This document shows, piece by piece, positions 29,469 through 38,404 of a stretch of DNA of 64,000 nt. Within the stretch, counting starts at the first letter, position 1. The number at the start of each line of letters is the position of its first letter. The stretch is taken from positions 62,001-126,000 of the forward strand of contig MWCX01000036.1 of NCBI GenBank assembly GCA_002070265.1, in the 5' to 3' direction. Below the pieces are notes generated by a model. The model worked only from the letters and a program-made list of their open reading frames with translations, was not told the DNA's origin and searched no databases. Source of the DNA: Bacteroidetes bacterium ADurb.Bin174 (GTDB taxonomy: Bacteria; Bacteroidota; Bacteroidia; Bacteroidales; Paludibacteraceae). Position numbers and translations under genes: made by a program.

Positions 29469-29501
29469 GAGGCTGTCTATATTTTAGGCAGCCTCTTTTT
29501 T
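29469..29501 (+). terminator. Intrinsic terminator after the secreted protein gene
   Basis: GAGGCTGTCT (29469-29478) pairs with AGGCAGCCTC (29486-29495) across a 7-nt loop, with one G:U pair, followed by six T. Confidence 0.9.
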
Positions 29502-29508
29502 CTGTGAA

Positions 29509-30480
29509 TTAGATTTTTGTATTATGATATTCAGCCAAGTATTCTTGTTCAGTTTGTCCAGGAGTAGGAATAAATTCAGCTTTGTGCAAACAATTCAATG
29601 CATACAAATCCATGATGGTACTGTATCCGGAGCGACAAATTATTTTTTCGGCATGTAACAAATAATAAACAAAGGTTTGTGAAGCCAAGTGTGGCACTTG
29701 GTCTATTTGTCCTGAGCCATTGATTGATCTTTGAATTTGATAAGTGTTTGTTTGTTGGGGCTTACCTTGAATCAACAATGTAGGCTTCTGTACATCTTTA
29801 AACCGTTCAATCAGTTCTTGTTCAAACAAACTGCGTTGTGGTTCGGGTCCGGAAATGATTGCAACCGTATGATATTTTTTTACCGGTTTTACAGCAGCGT
29901 CAACATCTGAGAGTTTAAATCGTGATAAAGGACCAATAAATTGGGCATTTTTCGGTAAAGGATAAAGATGTGATAAATCGCCGCTGAGGTTTTCTTTCCC
30001 CTCAAAATCAGGGATATGGCATTCATGATACCTATGAATTACCCAACGATGCACTCGCCAAGCCGTTTTCTCCAAAAATTTGAGTTTGGGCGGCATTTTA
30101 ACCATCAGTTGGTGGGTTATGTATATGCTGTGGATATTTTTGTTCCACAGTCCGAAACGATTGTCTGAAATAACTTGCCGGACATGATGTTGTCGAATTA
30201 TTTTTTTTAGTTGGCGGTGCTCTCGAATAGCGGCTATAACAATAGTCGGCAGACTTCTCAATATGGCTGTGATTTGAGATTTTCCCCGGTTGTACCGAAT
30301 TTTATAAGAAGGAAGTTCTATGAAATTCAGATTTGGAAACTCCTGCTGCAACAACAGCAAAGCCTGCCCGTCTGATGCCACAATGGGAGTATGTCCATCA
30401 GCCATAAGTTGCCGGATAATTGGGATGCATCTTGTTGCATGCCCTAATCCCCAGTTCAGAGGAGCCACTAAGATGTTCAA
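29509..30480 (-). CDS. GT-B glycosyltransferase, MurG/GT28-like
   Basis: Predicted nucleotide-sugar glycosyltransferase. The N-terminal NWGLGHATRCIPIIRQLMADGHTP has the glycine-rich GHATR loop of GT28/GT1 enzymes, and CRSGYSTIMDLYALNC near residue 285 corresponds to the donor-binding motif. Both GT-B halves are present (323 residues). Acceptor and sugar are not inferable. It is the last of three same-strand frames with the DUF6734-like gene and a small frame; a MITE-like half element (30548-30609) lies in the spacer. Confidence 0.75.
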   Translation of the reverse strand: MNILVAPLNWGLGHATRCIPIIRQLMADGHTPIVASDGQALLLLQQEFPNLNFIELPSYKIRYNRGKSQITAILRSLPTIVIAAIREHRQLKKIIRQHHVRQVISDNRFGLWNKNIHSIYITHQLMVKMPPKLKFLEKTAWRVHRWVIHRYHECHIPDFEGKENLSGDLSHLYPLPKNAQFIGPLSRFKLSDVDAAVKPVKKYHTVAIISGPEPQRSLFEQELIERFKDVQKPTLLIQGKPQQTNTYQIQRSINGSGQIDQVPHLASQTFVYYLLHAEKIICRSGYSTIMDLYALNCLHKAEFIPTPGQTEQEYLAEYHNTKI

Positions 30481-30547
30481 AGCCTTATGGGTTTTGTGTA
30501 TTTCATTATGTTAAAAATGTCGTTCATATGCTGATAATCATTTTGGC

Positions 30548-30609
30548 GGTGTCTCATAAGCGCCCAACTGCTGCGTTACTTTCGATATTCGGGCTCAGTT
30601 AAATACTTG
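30548..30609 (+). repeat. MITE-like half element, copy a
   Basis: Starts GGTGTCTCATAAGCGCCCAACTG and runs to CAGTTAAATACTT. It matches the left half of the full element at 47578-47696 closely up to the centre of that element's palindrome and then stops. It supplies the stop codon and last three residues of the gene at 30599-31483. Confidence 0.85.
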
Positions 30610-31483
30610 TTTTGGGACAGCCCCATTTATTCATTTTATGATGAAAGTATCCTTTCAACGAAGGAATTTTATACAATAAATGCGTTTGCTCCGGAAAATC
30701 AGTTATGATTCTCTTGATGCATTTTTTGCAGAAGTTTGTACGAGCAATTGGATCCTGCTTAAGTTGAAGTTTATAACCCCAAATATGTGTATATAAGCGA
30801 TTACTGCTATCAAACGGGTTAGGGTGAAAACATGTGATGGGAATATTTAGTTTTTTAGCACACATGGCAAGCAGTCTTTGTTCCGCAAAGACCATGGATA
30901 TATTACCGTCTTTCGCCGGATTTTCAATCATAAAACGAAAAGCTTCCGTTAAATAAAAGTCTTTGAGTTCATCATGGTTATAGAAAACAAATGCGGTATT
31001 GCAAGCAGGCTCCGACCATGAAAATGATTTATCAAAAGTATAGTGATTGGGGATAGTCAAATGTTCTTTTCCAGGATATACATTTGTTGCCAGCGCTTCT
31101 CTGTGTATCACAACCAACGGACTCTCCGGGAAAAAGATTTTCTTCCAGATTATAAAATCTAAATCTATCAGGCAAATAGGGCAATTTTCATGGGCTAATG
31201 CCATTAATTTCCCCGCAGCCCAAAAAGTTTTCGGATTGATATTTTTCTCGGCATGGTTCAGCACTTCTACATCAATTCCTGCATCCCATAAAGATAAAAT
31301 TCCATTTTTTTCAAAATAATTATAACCTGCGGTATCGGTGTATAGCTTGATAGAGCCGTTCTTTTCTTTCCATTTCAACACAGAAAGTATGGTGGTCAAA
31401 ATATTGAAATCTTCCATCATATAATGCTTGCTGTTATTTTTCGCAAAAAACGGCGCCGTCCAATTTACATTCAATGCATGCAT
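30599..31483 (-). CDS. DUF6734-like, putative GT-A glycosyltransferase
   Basis: Similar, from memory, to the Bacteroidota DUF6734 family. Landmarks are NILTTILSVLKWKEKNGSIKLYTD, NPKTFWAAGKLMALAHE, and LIDLDFIIWKK, whose DLD resembles the metal-binding DxD of GT-A glycosyltransferases. HREAL, PACNTAFVFYN and FAEQRLLAMCAKKLNIPI follow. No signal peptide or membrane segment, so cytosolic. The last residues Thr-Ser-Ile and the stop come from a dispersed repeat, so the original C-terminus may have been slightly different. Length 294. Sugar transfer is an inference from the DxD-like motif and the neighbouring glycosyltransferase. Confidence 0.65.
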   Translation of the reverse strand: MHALNVNWTAPFFAKNNSKHYMMEDFNILTTILSVLKWKEKNGSIKLYTDTAGYNYFEKNGILSLWDAGIDVEVLNHAEKNINPKTFWAAGKLMALAHENCPICLIDLDFIIWKKIFFPESPLVVIHREALATNVYPGKEHLTIPNHYTFDKSFSWSEPACNTAFVFYNHDELKDFYLTEAFRFMIENPAKDGNISMVFAEQRLLAMCAKKLNIPITCFHPNPFDSSNRLYTHIWGYKLQLKQDPIARTNFCKKCIKRIITDFPEQTHLLYKIPSLKGYFHHKMNKWGCPKTSI

Positions 31484-31496
31484 GGTTAAAATGGAA

Positions 31497-31655
31497 TCAG
31501 ATTAAATTAAGTCCGTAAGCATGGTTCCCGCTGCTACTAAAAGTCTTCTCTTCAGGTTTTTCCTGAGTTTTTACTATATATGATGGTTGATCCCGGAACA
31601 TTTCCAACTGATTCTCCGGTTTTGTATGGTATGAGAAATCCGGTTTGTTAATCAT
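31497..31655 (-). CDS. Possible small protein, 52 residues
   Basis: An open frame of 52 codons that begins MINKPDFSYHTKPENQ and ends SSGNHAYGLNLI. It stops 13 bp before the ATG of the DUF6734-like gene on the same strand, so it would be the first gene of that unit. Hydrophilic, no signal peptide, no cysteine. I recognise no family. The frame is somewhat longer than chance would usually give in AT-rich DNA, and position and codon use look genic, but no ribosome binding site or promoter is evident. Confidence 0.4.
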   Translation of the reverse strand: MINKPDFSYHTKPENQLEMFRDQPSYIVKTQEKPEEKTFSSSGNHAYGLNLI

Positions 31656-31718
31656 TTTGAAACGGGATAATTTGTGTTGTTCGATATAAGTTCAAATCCG
31701 ACAAACTGTTGCTACCTG

Positions 31719-33071
31719 CTATTTTTCTTCCGATAAATTCGGTTCGTTAGTTAAATCTTCAAAAACTTCTAAATCAAAATATTTGGCAGCAGAAATGAGG
31801 TGATCGAATATATCAGCCATGATACCTTCATATTCAAGCCAGACCGTGGTGTTGGTAAAGCAATAAATTTCCAAAGGAAGTCCTTTCTCTGTGGGAGCTA
31901 AATGCCTCACCATGATAGACATGTTTTTATTAATATCAGGATGGCTTTTAAGGTACATTTCAGCATATTTTCTGAATAAACCAATATTGGTTAGATTTCT
32001 GCCATTGATGGTGATGGAAGTATCTGCTCCTATATCTTGATTATGTTTATTGATCAAGGCTTGTCTTTCATCAATGTATTGACTGATGGATTGAATTTTT
32101 TTGTAGTATTTTAGGTTTTTGGGGCTGACAAACTTAAATGATGATTGTTTGAAAGCGATAGGACGCTTGATGCGTCTTCCTCCTGATTCTATCATACCTC
32201 TCCAATTTTGGAACGAGTCGGAAATCAAAGCGTATGTTGGTATGGTAGAGATGGTTTTATCGAAATTAATAACTTTTACCGTAGTTAGCGTGATTTGCAT
32301 CACGTTGCCATCAGCATTGTATTTGGGCATAGTAATCCAGTCGCCTATACGCACCATGTCGTTGGTAGTGACTTGAATGCTGGCTACAAACCCAAGAATG
32401 GTGTCTTTAAACACAAGCATCATGATGGCGGATGCCGCACCCATGGCAGTGAAAAATGTTGACAGTTCTTTGCCGGATAAGACAGTGAAAGTGGAACCGA
32501 TGGCCAATATTACCAGGAGTATCCGAATTACTTGAAAATAACTATCTATGGGTTTGTCTTTATATTGCGAGGAGGTTTTCAGTTGCTTGGCAAATGCCTT
32601 GAGGATGGAGTTTACTAACCAGTAAAGCATCCAGACTATGAAAAGGTCGGTTGCCTTTGAAATGAAAGTGATAACGCCCGGATAATATTCAAATACAATG
32701 GGGATGCTGTTTCTAATCCAACTGAGGGGTGCCGTTAGGGCTAAATACCGTGGAAATTTAGTTTCAATTAAAAAACCGCTTATTTTAAATTTCTCCACTT
32801 TGTTGGTCTGCTTCAGAATTAAGGTAATCAGCTTTTGTGTTACCCATTGAAACACCCAAATAAAGAGAATAACAATGGATAATTGCAGGAGCAAATTGAT
32901 TAGATTTACTGAACTTTCAGGGATGCCCCAGCTTTCCAACAATTGTTTCGACCATATTGAAATTTTATAAGTGGATTGTTGAATTGTTTCGGGAGTCAGT
33001 TGTTGTAATGTGTCGGTACTGAGTGATATGCTGTCCGCTGCCTGTTGCACTATTCCAGTTTGTTCCTCCAT
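31719..33071 (-). CDS. MscS-family mechanosensitive channel (YbdG-like)
   Basis: Inner-membrane channel that likely opens on osmotic downshock. Start MEEQTGIVQQ at 33071 (450 residues) is set by the promoter at 33110-33140. Several membrane segments lie in the first half; the pore-helix section is LSTFFTAMGAASAIMMLVFKDTILGFVASIQ, followed by the MscS beta domain (MVRIGDWITMP, TVKVINFDKTISTIPTYALIS). A soluble insert (GRRIKRPIAF and beyond) and the long C-terminal domain resemble E. coli YbdG more than small MscS. It follows xseA on the same strand but has its own promoter. Confidence 0.9.
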   Translation of the reverse strand: MEEQTGIVQQAADSISLSTDTLQQLTPETIQQSTYKISIWSKQLLESWGIPESSVNLINLLLQLSIVILFIWVFQWVTQKLITLILKQTNKVEKFKISGFLIETKFPRYLALTAPLSWIRNSIPIVFEYYPGVITFISKATDLFIVWMLYWLVNSILKAFAKQLKTSSQYKDKPIDSYFQVIRILLVILAIGSTFTVLSGKELSTFFTAMGAASAIMMLVFKDTILGFVASIQVTTNDMVRIGDWITMPKYNADGNVMQITLTTVKVINFDKTISTIPTYALISDSFQNWRGMIESGGRRIKRPIAFKQSSFKFVSPKNLKYYKKIQSISQYIDERQALINKHNQDIGADTSITINGRNLTNIGLFRKYAEMYLKSHPDINKNMSIMVRHLAPTEKGLPLEIYCFTNTTVWLEYEGIMADIFDHLISAAKYFDLEVFEDLTNEPNLSEEK

Positions 33072-33109
33072 AATTACATTTTGGTTTGATTGTTTAATAC
33101 ATTGAGAAG

Positions 33110-33140
33110 CAAAAGTAGTAAAAGCAGTCAAAGTTTCCAA
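33110..33140 (-). promoter_or_regulatory. Promoter of the MscS-like channel gene
   Basis: Minus strand: TTG (33140-33138), 20-bp spacer, TACTTTTG (33117-33110). It gives a start near 33103, about 30 nt before the chosen ATG, and lies between xseA and the channel gene. Confidence 0.7.
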
Positions 33141-33175
33141 ATTCGACCCGGACCTCAATGCTTAAATCCGGTATC

Positions 33176-34411
33176 CTAAATCACCTCACTTTGTATTTCT
33201 CCGTCTTTCAGATAAGTCTTAATCACATCACCTTGTTTTACTTCGCTTACAGATAACAGTTTTTTACCATTTACGGTTGTAATAGAAAATCCCTTTTCCA
33301 ATAGTTTGATGGGGTTGCGATGTTCGATTTCTTTAGATAATAATTCCAATTTGTTCTTTTGTTGATTGACGGCAAGTCTGACGGCTTGTATCAATCGGGC
33401 ATTTTGCCTTTCTAAAAATATTCTTTTGGAAGTAGTTTTATTAAGCAAAGCATGTTTGATTTTCCAAGATATGTCGGAGATTTTTTGCTGTTGGTCGTTG
33501 ACCTTATTTCGAAGCAAATGGTAAATTGCGTTGTAGGTATCCGTTAATTTACCTTTTGCATCCTCCATAGCTTCAATTAAAAAGGCGGCTGCAGCAGTGG
33601 GTGTTTTGACGGAAGTGTGCACTACCATATCAACGATGGATAAGTCGCGCTGATGTCCGATTCCTGCAATGATGGGTAGTGGAAATTGGGCGCAGTGTAG
33701 TGCAAGATCGTAGGTATCAAAGCATGATAAATCTGTAGTGGCACCACCACCTCTTATCATCACGACCACATCAAACAAATCCACATGTTCAAAAATAGCA
33801 TCCAAAGCATTGATAATGGAAGTTTCTGCTTGATCACCCTGCATCAAAGCCGGAAAAAGTTTTTTATAAAATATGAATCCGCCTGTATTGTTGTCAAGCT
33901 GATTGCAAAAATCTTCATAACCGGCAGCCGTAGCAGAAGATATGATGGCGATACGGTTGGCTGGCACAGGTAGGTCTATTGATTTGTTCATTTCCATTAC
34001 GCCGTCTTTCTCTAACTGACGGATAATGGCTTGTCGCCGTTTAGTTAATTCGCCCAGGGTGTATGTTGGATCGATGTCTTTTACATTCAGACTTAGTCCA
34101 TAAACATCATGAAAATCAACGGTTACAGCTACCAATACACTGATTCCTGCACGCAGGGGTTGACCTGTGTTCGATTCGAAATAGGATTTCAGCATGTGGT
34201 AAGTTTGTGCCCAAATGGTAGCTTTGATTTTGGCAATCAATGTGTCTGTGTTTGTATCTTTTTCGACAAACTCCAAATAGCAGTGTCCGTTAGGGTTCTC
34301 TCTAAATTCACTGATTTCGGCACGTATCCAAATCGGTTCTTCAAAGTTGACTTTGAAAATCCTGTTGATATGCTGCGTAAGCTCGTATAGTGAATAAGAT
34401 TTTATTTTCAT
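33176..34411 (-). CDS. xseA: Exodeoxyribonuclease VII large subunit
   Basis: Catalytic subunit of exonuclease VII, which degrades single-stranded DNA. The 411-residue protein has the N-terminal OB fold (SLYELTQHINRIFKVNFEEPIWIRAEISEF), the central catalytic domain with RIAIISSATAAGYEDF, VVMIRGGGATTDLSCFD and AGIGHQRDLSIVDMVVHTSVKTPTAAAAFL, then a coiled-coil and a short C-terminal domain. The gene starts 3 bp after the subtilase stop. The small subunit gene xseB, often next to xseA, is not present here. Confidence 0.96.
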   Translation of the reverse strand: MKIKSYSLYELTQHINRIFKVNFEEPIWIRAEISEFRENPNGHCYLEFVEKDTNTDTLIAKIKATIWAQTYHMLKSYFESNTGQPLRAGISVLVAVTVDFHDVYGLSLNVKDIDPTYTLGELTKRRQAIIRQLEKDGVMEMNKSIDLPVPANRIAIISSATAAGYEDFCNQLDNNTGGFIFYKKLFPALMQGDQAETSIINALDAIFEHVDLFDVVVMIRGGGATTDLSCFDTYDLALHCAQFPLPIIAGIGHQRDLSIVDMVVHTSVKTPTAAAAFLIEAMEDAKGKLTDTYNAIYHLLRNKVNDQQQKISDISWKIKHALLNKTTSKRIFLERQNARLIQAVRLAVNQQKNKLELLSKEIEHRNPIKLLEKGFSITTVNGKKLLSVSEVKQGDVIKTYLKDGEIQSEVI

Positions 34412-34414
34412 TTT

Positions 34415-36070
34415 TCAATGTATCATTATTTTTGTCAAGCTTATTTTATCTTCAGAAATCACTTGAACCATGTATATACCTGCTGCATAATTGTTCAAAT
34501 GTATCGTCGCCGAATCGTAAAATTTATGCGCAAATCGTAAATTTCCGTTCGCCGTAAAAATATTAACTTGACAAGAACGACCTGTAGTAAAGGGATTAAC
34601 CATAATTTTTAAATCACCTGAGCCTGGAATATAATGCACAGAATGAGAAGTGTCTTTTTTTCTGTTGTGAATTACATCCGTAAGGATACTGTTCATTGCC
34701 TCCTGAAAGTCAGGAATGCCATATCCGTAGCGTTCATCCGGATGATTATATCTGTCAGATGATTGAACGATGTGTGTGAGGATTTGCTCTACATCATAAG
34801 TGTGTGGGATTTTTTCTTTACAATATTGTAGGTAGCAGGCCATTAAGCCGGCAATGACGGGAGAAGAATAGGAGGTTCCGTTTCCGGTTGCTGGATTTCC
34901 ATTCCTATTAATCAGGGCAGTATTCAAGCCTATAGCACATACTTCCGGCTTGGTACGTCCGTCTGCACTGGGACCATAAGAAGAGAAATAGGCAATGGTA
35001 TCGTTCACATCAACAGCACCGACAGAAAGGATTCCTTCAGCGTCGCTCGGACTTGCAATGTATTTCCATGATGAGTTGCCTTCATTCCCTGCACTGTTGC
35101 ATATGATGATTCCTTTTTGAGTAGCCAAGGTCGCAGCACGACTGGCTCGGGAAAACTTACCGTTCATGTCGTCGTAAGTAAAGTTCATCACAGGATCATC
35201 AAATTCAAAATACCCCAAAGAGATGTTCACCACGTCCACACCTACGCTGTCGGCATATTCCAGGCCCCTGACTAAAAAATCAACTTCAACCTTGTATTCG
35301 GTAGGTACGTATTCAGTTTGAATTAGCCAATAAGAAGCGTGAGGAGCAGTTCCGAAATACTGCTGAGGTATATTAGCCGCCATAATCGATAACACATTGG
35401 CACCGTGTGCATCCTCTCTAAAAACATCAATTGTTGAGTCTATAATACTCACTGTACCCAACAAACGATTTTGCAGATGCAAACTATCAAAAGCAATATT
35501 GTTATCAGCTTGTTGAAAGCCCGCATCTATCACTCCAATAATGATGTCTTTGCCTGTGTATCCTGCATTGTGTAAGGCTGCTCCATTCAATCGGCCTATT
35601 TGCGTTGCTGCTGTTCCGTAATCATATTCTTCAATTAATTTGTTGATTTTACGGGGTGCAGGCGATATGGATTCAGTTTTGATACCCGTATATTCAGTTG
35701 TTTTTACAAAAGGAAGCAAGCGAATTTGTGCCATCAATGATGAATCTTGCAGCAAAACAGTAGCCCCATTCATCCATTTGCTGCTACTGTGAATCTTTAA
35801 ACCATGGTTAGTGAGTTGTGTCAAATAATCGGGATTGACCGGTAAATCTGTTGAGTCATAAGCGATACCTTGTTCCATGCGACGGCTGATGGCTTTTGCA
35901 CTTAAAAATTCCTCCGGACGATCCAAAGAAAAGGTAGTATTGTTTTTATCGGTGAACTGTACAAAAAAGTAGTATGAATCAGCGGCAAAGCAGGGCATAG
36001 ATAAAAAGCCAACTGAAAGCAGTAAAATCCTGAGCAAAAATTGACAGATATGAAACTGATGTTTACGCAT
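34415..36070 (-). CDS. Secreted subtilisin-like protease with T9SS sorting domain
   Basis: Predicted S8 serine protease exported by Sec and then the type IX secretion system. From ATG 36070 it has a signal peptide (MRKHQFHICQFLLRILLLSV), an inhibitor-like pro-region, then the catalytic triad Asp182 (GVIDAGF), His222 (DAHGANVLS) and Ser400 (GNGTSYSSPVIAG), with the oxyanion Asn329 (SAGNEG). The Asp motif reads DAG rather than DSG/DTG. The last 75 residues are a type A sorting domain (IMVNPFTTGRSCQVNIFTANG, YAAGIYMVQVISE). 551 residues. A start at 36091 is less likely because the -7 element at 36089-36096 would lie on it. It is directly upstream of xseA. Confidence 0.88.
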   Translation of the reverse strand: MRKHQFHICQFLLRILLLSVGFLSMPCFAADSYYFFVQFTDKNNTTFSLDRPEEFLSAKAISRRMEQGIAYDSTDLPVNPDYLTQLTNHGLKIHSSSKWMNGATVLLQDSSLMAQIRLLPFVKTTEYTGIKTESISPAPRKINKLIEEYDYGTAATQIGRLNGAALHNAGYTGKDIIIGVIDAGFQQADNNIAFDSLHLQNRLLGTVSIIDSTIDVFREDAHGANVLSIMAANIPQQYFGTAPHASYWLIQTEYVPTEYKVEVDFLVRGLEYADSVGVDVVNISLGYFEFDDPVMNFTYDDMNGKFSRASRAATLATQKGIIICNSAGNEGNSSWKYIASPSDAEGILSVGAVDVNDTIAYFSSYGPSADGRTKPEVCAIGLNTALINRNGNPATGNGTSYSSPVIAGLMACYLQYCKEKIPHTYDVEQILTHIVQSSDRYNHPDERYGYGIPDFQEAMNSILTDVIHNRKKDTSHSVHYIPGSGDLKIMVNPFTTGRSCQVNIFTANGNLRFAHKFYDSATIHLNNYAAGIYMVQVISEDKISLTKIMIH

Positions 36071-36088
36071 GATTGATCTTTGTACACG

Positions 36089-36096
36089 CAAATTTA
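36089..36096 (-). promoter_or_regulatory. -7 element of the subtilase-xseA unit
   Basis: TAAATTTG on the minus strand, 18 bp before the ATG at 36070. It matches TAnnTTTG; no TTG is visible at the proper distance. Confidence 0.5.
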
Positions 36097-36176
36097 CGGT
36101 ATTATTTTTTAATTGTTGTAATGAAGGAGGTGGTTTTTTGCGTGGTCCGTGTTCCGTGGTCCGAGTTCTGAGTTCC

Positions 36177-36223
36177 TTTTTTAGTTCATCATTTTTCGTT
36201 CTTAGTTAATTTGTCTTTGTTCT
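36177..36223 (+). repeat. Dispersed 48-bp module, copy 2
   Basis: Same module as 21562-21609, here preceded by CGAGTTCTGAGTTCC, a remnant of the 7-bp unit, and followed by more CGTTTTTCGTTTTT words. Confidence 0.8.
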
Positions 36224-36274
36224 TTTGTTTTTGCTCTTTGTTCTTCATCGTTTTTCGTTTTTCGTTACTTTCAT

Positions 36275-36282
36275 TACTTTTG
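36275..36282 (+). promoter_or_regulatory. Candidate -7 element of recQ
   Basis: TACTTTTG, 18 bp before the recQ ATG. Flanked by T-rich repeat sequence; the -33 position holds TTCG. Confidence 0.5.
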
Positions 36283-36300
36283 TAAATCATAAAACACCAC

Positions 36301-38211
36301 ATGCAGCAATTTTTAGACATACTGAAACAATACTGGGGCTATGATACTTTTCGTGAATTGCAGGGCGATATCATTCAGAGCATTGCTTCAGGGAAGGATA
36401 CCTTGGGTTTGATGCCTACGGGTGGTGGAAAATCGTTGACTTTTCAAGTGCCGACCTTAGCCATGGAGGGGGTATGTTTGGTGGTGACGCCGCTGATTGC
36501 TTTGATGAAAGACCAGGTTGAAAACTTAAAAAATCGGAATATTGCTGCCGCGGCTATTTATAGCGGGATGTCCCAAAAAGATATTTTACAGACCCTTGAA
36601 AACTGTGTGTTTGAGGCTTATAAATTTTTGTATGTTTCGCCTGAAAGGTTAGGCACATTCATCTTCCTTGAAAAAATAAAACAGACGAAGGTGTGCATGA
36701 TTGCCGTGGATGAATCGCATTGTATCTCACAATGGGGTTATGATTTCAGACCATCCTATTTAAAAATTGCGGATATTCGTAAGGTTTTTCCTGATGTTCC
36801 TGTTTTGGCATTGACTGCCACAGCCACGCCTGAAGTGGTTGAGGATATTCAGGAGAAATTACTTTTTCGGGAAAAGCATGTTTTAAGAAAAAGTTTTTAT
36901 CGCAAAAATCTCGCTTATGTCGTCAGAACCACTGAAAATAAAGAAGAACAACTGCTTCATATTTTGCGTAAAGTAAGCGGTACTTCGGTGGTATATGTTC
37001 GCAATCGAAAAAAAACCAAAGAAATTGCTGATTATTTAAATAAGAACGGCATTTTGGCAGAGCATTTTCATGCAGGCTTGAAAAATGAAACCAGGGATGT
37101 TCGCCAACAGCGTTGGAAGAATAATGAGACCCGCGTGATTGTTGCCACCAATGCTTTTGGGATGGGCATTGACAAGCCTGATGTACGTACTGTTATTCAT
37201 ATGGACTTACCCGATTCTTTGGAAGCTTATTTTCAGGAAGCGGGTAGGGCAGGGCGCGACGAGAAGAAAGCTTTTGCTGTCATGTTATTCAACAAGGGTG
37301 ACATAGCTAAAATGCGCAAGCGGGTGTCGGATACTTTTCCTGATAAAGACATGATCCGCAGGGTGTATCGTTCTTTGGGAGATTATTATGTCATCGCTGA
37401 AGGTCATGGGTTGGATGCTGTTTTCCCTTTTGATTTGGCTGATTTTTGTATGAAATTCAAATTGCCGATGTTGATAACATACAATGCGCTGAAAATTTTA
37501 CAACAGGCAGGCTACCTTGAGTTGACTGATGAACAGGATAATTCTTCTCGTGTTTTGTTTGTTGTCGGAAAGGAGGATTTATATTCAACCCGATTGACGA
37601 CCGATCAGGATAAATTAATTCATATTTTGTTGCGCTCTTATACAGGTTTGTTTACCGAGCCGGCTTATATCAGTGAAGATGTTATTGCATCTCGGCTCAA
37701 TTGGACGAAAGATAAAGTCTATAAGGAGTTGGTGGGTTTGGCAAAAGACAGGATTGTGCAGTACATACCACGCAAACAAATTCCCTTTATAACCTATGTT
37801 CATGAAAGAGAAGCACCGGAACGCCTCAATCTTGGGAAAGAAACCTATGATGATAGAAAAGAGCGATATGTAAGCCGTGCAAAAAGTATATTAGACTACG
37901 CAAAAGAACAAAATATATGTCGCAATCAGTTGTTGCTCAGTTATTTCGGTGAGAAAAATACCAGGCCGTGCGGACAATGTGATGTCTGCTTGAAAAAGCA
38001 AGAACAGCAGGTGACCGATGCTGATTTTGACAAAATCCGATTAGCTGTTATCAAGGCATTAACCGACACTGCCCTTACCCCGGAAGAATTGATCCAATCA
38101 CTTGCTTCCTTCAAGAAACAAAAGGTGCTTCAGGTGATTCGTTTCTTATTAGATAATGGGGTGTTGAAACAGAAAAAGAAAGGCGTTTTAGAGTTATGCG
38201 CTGGTGCATAA
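36301..38211 (+). CDS. recQ: ATP-dependent DNA helicase RecQ
   Basis: 3'-5' helicase acting in recombination and fork repair. The 636-residue protein has Walker A MPTGGGKS (38-45), DESH box (137-140) with the aromatic-rich ISQWGYDFRPSY loop, motif VI QEAGRAGRD, then the zinc-binding RQC element with CRNQLLLSYFG and CGQCDVC. A winged-helix-like C-terminus follows (TPEELIQSLASF). No clear HRDC domain is seen, a difference from E. coli RecQ. It is monocistronic between repeat-rich gaps. Confidence 0.96.
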   Translation: MQQFLDILKQYWGYDTFRELQGDIIQSIASGKDTLGLMPTGGGKSLTFQVPTLAMEGVCLVVTPLIALMKDQVENLKNRNIAAAAIYSGMSQKDILQTLENCVFEAYKFLYVSPERLGTFIFLEKIKQTKVCMIAVDESHCISQWGYDFRPSYLKIADIRKVFPDVPVLALTATATPEVVEDIQEKLLFREKHVLRKSFYRKNLAYVVRTTENKEEQLLHILRKVSGTSVVYVRNRKKTKEIADYLNKNGILAEHFHAGLKNETRDVRQQRWKNNETRVIVATNAFGMGIDKPDVRTVIHMDLPDSLEAYFQEAGRAGRDEKKAFAVMLFNKGDIAKMRKRVSDTFPDKDMIRRVYRSLGDYYVIAEGHGLDAVFPFDLADFCMKFKLPMLITYNALKILQQAGYLELTDEQDNSSRVLFVVGKEDLYSTRLTTDQDKLIHILLRSYTGLFTEPAYISEDVIASRLNWTKDKVYKELVGLAKDRIVQYIPRKQIPFITYVHEREAPERLNLGKETYDDRKERYVSRAKSILDYAKEQNICRNQLLLSYFGEKNTRPCGQCDVCLKKQEQQVTDADFDKIRLAVIKALTDTALTPEELIQSLASFKKQKVLQVIRFLLDNGVLKQKKKGVLELCAGA

Positions 38212-38221
38212 AATACTTGGC

Positions 38222-38293
38222 GGTGTCTCATATTGCTCAACTGCTGCGCTTCGAATTCGCTCAGCAACCATGTTACTTTCGATATTCGAGCTC
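38222..38293 (+). repeat. MITE-like half element, copy b
   Basis: Starts GGTGTCTCATATTGCTCAACTG and ends TTTCGATATTCGAGCTC. Unlike copy a it has an extra 22 bp or so (CTTCGAATTCGCTCAGCAACC) between CTGCTGCG and TTACTTTCGA, a variant shared with the inverted copy at 42136. Confidence 0.8.
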
Positions 38294-38342
38294 GCGAGTT
38301 CCGTGTTACGTGGTGCGCGTGGTCGCGAGTAGACAGTTTTGA

Positions 38343-38378
38343 TACTCGCATATCAGTGAAAATATTGATATGCGAGTA
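38343..38378. terminator. Hairpin between convergent recQ and GH43 genes
   Basis: TACTCGCATATCA (38343-38355) pairs perfectly with TGATATGCGAGTA (38366-38378) across a 10-nt loop. There is no long T-run on either side, so it may act weakly or only protect the RNA end. Confidence 0.6.
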
Positions 38379-38404
38379 CCTTAGTCATTTATAAAATAAG
38401 TTGT

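Noticed and set aside
36071-36091. Longer subtilase start at 36091
   Set aside because: A TAAATTTG -7 element overlaps this ATG, so the mRNA probably starts after it; the ATG at 36070 gives a cleaner signal peptide.
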